64,000 bases of DNA, taken from NCBI RefSeq assembly GCF_010111755.1, contig NC_088962.1, forward strand, positions 1,240,001 to 1,304,000, given 5' to 3'. Positions 61,977-64,000 of this stretch are shown in pieces. Below the pieces are notes generated by a model. That model did not search any database. It had not been told where the DNA came from and saw only the letters and a program-made list of their open reading frames with translations. The stretch comes from Nakaseomyces glabratus. Lineage: Eukaryota > Ascomycota > Saccharomycetes > Saccharomycetales > Saccharomycetaceae. The position numbers and the translations under genes were made by a program. The number at the start of each line of letters is the position of its first letter. Within the stretch, counting starts at the first letter, position 1.

Positions 61977-63901
61977 AGATCAGTCAGTTGTTTAGACCGC
62001 GAAGCCTACGGAAGACCTTGGAACAGTTAGAAAGCACATCTAACTATAACCATGTAACACAAGAGAATACAGATGGCGCCTGGTATATAACTTGTTCCCC
62101 TCGAAACATTGACGAGGTAGCTTTGCATAAAAGGAAGCTCGCTGATGTGAAGGAGGCTTTCCTGTCAATGCTCCAAAGTAACTCGAGTATGCAAAGACCA
62201 CGGATATTATTATTAACTGGACCAAGTGGATGCTCTAAAAGTACAGTTATTAAATTACTGGCAGAGCAGTATATACCAAATATCAGGAAGGAGTATCTAA
62301 CGGCTGGACCGTATAACTACTCCACGACAGATAATAGGAAGGTGATAAACGAATATAATAATAATAGTAATTTAATTGGGCAATCCCATATGGATAGCTT
62401 TGCAGAATATTTGAGACATGCAAAGTATTTGACGGGACGCAATTTGTCATTAATGTTAGTTGAAGACTTACCGAACGTTACTCATAAAGAAACTAGAAGA
62501 GAATTTCAGAAACTTTTATTACAATGGTTGTATAGTCCTGAAGCTTTACTACCACCTCTAATAATTTGTTTGACTGAATGTGAACTTAAACCCGAAAACG
62601 ATAATAAGAATTTCAATTATATCGGAACAGATTACTTATTTACAGCAGAGACTGTTTTGGGTCAACAAATATTATCACATCCATTATTAAAACGAATAAA
62701 ATTTAATCCTATAAATGCAACCCTGATGAAAAAGCATCTGAATATAGTGAGTCATATGAATGCTGGCACACTTAAGAACAATGGAAAATGGAATGATGTT
62801 AGCGGTTATATTAGTGATGTTGCAAAAAATACAGGAGATATTAGATCAGGTATCTCAAACTTACAATTTTGGGCTTGTAGCTCATCTAATAATAAAATCT
62901 CCTTCTTGAGAGAAAACAATGTTTCATACTTTCATGCCATTGGTAAAATAATTTACGGTTCCCGTGAGTTTGACAATGATAATGACATGATAAATAATCT
63001 CATTGCATCAAATACTGGTACAATATTTAATGACAATTTCAAATTGGGTCTTTTTGAAAACTACGTCACGTACAATAAAGGTGATATACCACTCACCACC
63101 GCATTATCAATAACAGACACTTTTAGCCAGAATGATAAACTAGCGTATGTACTGGAGTCACTCGAATATTTGATTAGAAGTGTTAGAGACAAGTTGGGAG
63201 CAGTGAAAAGTGGTGATGGTCTTTTACATGGGAAAACATATTTTCCAAGAGAAGGGAAGATAAGAAAATTGCAGCATGTTTTCAACTTCTCAATGGATGA
63301 TTACAATCTTATTAACTTCAAGAAATACCAATCATATGAGCAATATAAAACTATCAAATTACTTATGGGTTATTATGGTCCGTATATCAGGAAAAAGAGA
63401 AACTATAAGAAAAAATCTTTGAAATATTTCCTTGACTCTATGGAAAAAAATTCTTCTGAATATAAAGCCATAATCAATCAAAATTTGGAGACGTTTATGG
63501 TAAACGAAGATATAGATATTTTGGAGAGGATTGGTGGTGAGCTGAAGACGGTGGAGACGGAACTGGAATTGGCGGGAGGAGATGACGAGGAAAGAGAGGA
63601 ACTTACTTCGATAAATAGACTACAACAGGAGAGGCAAACTAAAATGGCACTTCTACAAAAAGAAGAAGATCAAAGTAATGAAATAGATACATTTGGTGGT
63701 GACGAAATATTGAACACTAACTTTGGATTTGAGGAAAATATTGAGGATTCATCGGACAATGAAACTGAAAATATCGAACTTGATGATGATGCAGATAACT
63801 CATTGATTGAGTTTTTATCTCAGCAACCACCAAAAGTTGTAGAGAGATCACAAGACAAAATTGATGATAATCTTTCTGATTCGGATCTTGATGACCTATA
63901 A
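61916..63901 (+). CDS. RAD24: Rad24, DNA-damage checkpoint clamp loader large subunit
   Basis: With Rfc2-5 it loads the 9-1-1 clamp (Ddc1-Mec3-Rad17) at damaged DNA. 661 residues from 61916, against 659. The open frame continues 23 codons upstream, without an ATG and coding for a hydrophobic run unfit for a nuclear protein, so I reject that extension. The N-terminal STPVRTPSRASSPVK patch is followed by the AAA+ domain. Its P-loop is LTGPSGCSKST (Lys108), in which the usual Gly before Lys is Ser; S. cerevisiae Rad24 has the same change. Walker B-like LSLMLVEDLPN follows, then FNPINATLMKKHL in the sensor/lid region and TGDIRSGISNLQFW (sensor 2). The acidic C-terminus ends in SDSDLDDL, like the S. 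cerevisiae tail SDSDLEIL. The gene is complete. Confidence 0.95.
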   Translation: MDISGKSTPVRTPSRASSPVKISQLFRPRSLRKTLEQLESTSNYNHVTQENTDGAWYITCSPRNIDEVALHKRKLADVKEAFLSMLQSNSSMQRPRILLLTGPSGCSKSTVIKLLAEQYIPNIRKEYLTAGPYNYSTTDNRKVINEYNNNSNLIGQSHMDSFAEYLRHAKYLTGRNLSLMLVEDLPNVTHKETRREFQKLLLQWLYSPEALLPPLIICLTECELKPENDNKNFNYIGTDYLFTAETVLGQQILSHPLLKRIKFNPINATLMKKHLNIVSHMNAGTLKNNGKWNDVSGYISDVAKNTGDIRSGISNLQFWACSSSNNKISFLRENNVSYFHAIGKIIYGSREFDNDNDMINNLIASNTGTIFNDNFKLGLFENYVTYNKGDIPLTTALSITDTFSQNDKLAYVLESLEYLIRSVRDKLGAVKSGDGLLHGKTYFPREGKIRKLQHVFNFSMDDYNLINFKKYQSYEQYKTIKLLMGYYGPYIRKKRNYKKKSLKYFLDSMEKNSSEYKAIINQNLETFMVNEDIDILERIGGELKTVETELELAGGDDEEREELTSINRLQQERQTKMALLQKEEDQSNEIDTFGGDEILNTNFGFEENIEDSSDNETENIELDDDADNSLIEFLSQQPPKVVERSQDKIDDNLSDSDLDDL

Positions 63902-64000
63902 TAATGACATGATGGTTTCCAAAATTGTTTTTTTTTTATTTCCTTTAGCATATATATAGAAATTTATACAGATAAAATTAAGCATTGCATTATGGATATG
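63902..64000. other. RAD24 3' flank to the window end
   Basis: 99 bp of AT-rich sequence with a T10 run near 63930. No gene start can be supported. Confidence 0.5.

Overview
This is a nuclear chromosome segment from a budding yeast of the Saccharomycetaceae that descends from the whole-genome duplication. The evidence is intron-less, closely packed genes, AT-rich spacers, poly(dA:dT) tracts, PAC/RRPE promoter elements, CTG at conserved leucine positions (so the standard code, not the CTG clade), and gene order. The composition and my unverified memory that Candida glabrata (Nakaseomyces glabratus) chromosome L carries HMG1, KIC1, RPO31, CHD1 and PAB1 in this order point to that species or a close relative. 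The genus is an inference; the family is close to certain.

Left part (1-23.2 kb) is a mosaic of blocks that are separate in S. cerevisiae. It starts inside an HMG-CoA reductase gene whose 5' end is cut off by the window. A BIG1-KIC1-SBE22 block follows (cell wall and morphogenesis; S. cerevisiae YHR101C-YHR103W). Next is RIO1, RTC5, ESF1, RPO31, which interleaves S. cerevisiae chromosome XV genes (YOR119C, YOR118W, YOR116C) with a chromosome IV gene (ESF1, YDR365C), as expected from differential gene loss after genome duplication. RIO1, ESF1 and RPO31 are all ribosome-biogenesis or Pol III genes, and all have PAC sites upstream. A tRNA-Lys(CUU) gene closes this part at a synteny breakpoint.

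Right part (23.5-64 kb) is an unbroken, collinear copy of S. cerevisiae YER161C-YER173W: SPT2, RAD4, GCG1, CHD1, PAB1, DNF1, BCK2, CCA1, RPH1, ADK2, RAD3, BRR2, RAD24. It includes two nucleotide-excision-repair genes (RAD4, RAD3), the checkpoint clamp loader RAD24, and three chromatin factors (SPT2, CHD1, RPH1).

All seventeen complete genes and the one partial gene look intact, and key catalytic residues can be read. I found no transposon, LTR, CRISPR, prophage, rRNA or centromere, and no new multi-gene system. The items most worth a second look are regulatory: palindromic double PAC sites, an approximately 480-nt ATG-free A-rich stretch before PAB1, short upstream ORFs overlapping the SBE22 and RAD24 starts, twin start codons in CCA1, AGGGG sites before RPH1, and local GC-rich zones around 33, 42 and 47 kb. 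Several open frames extend upstream without an ATG; I placed those starts at the first in-frame ATG (SBE22, CHD1, DNF1, CCA1, ADK2, RAD24).
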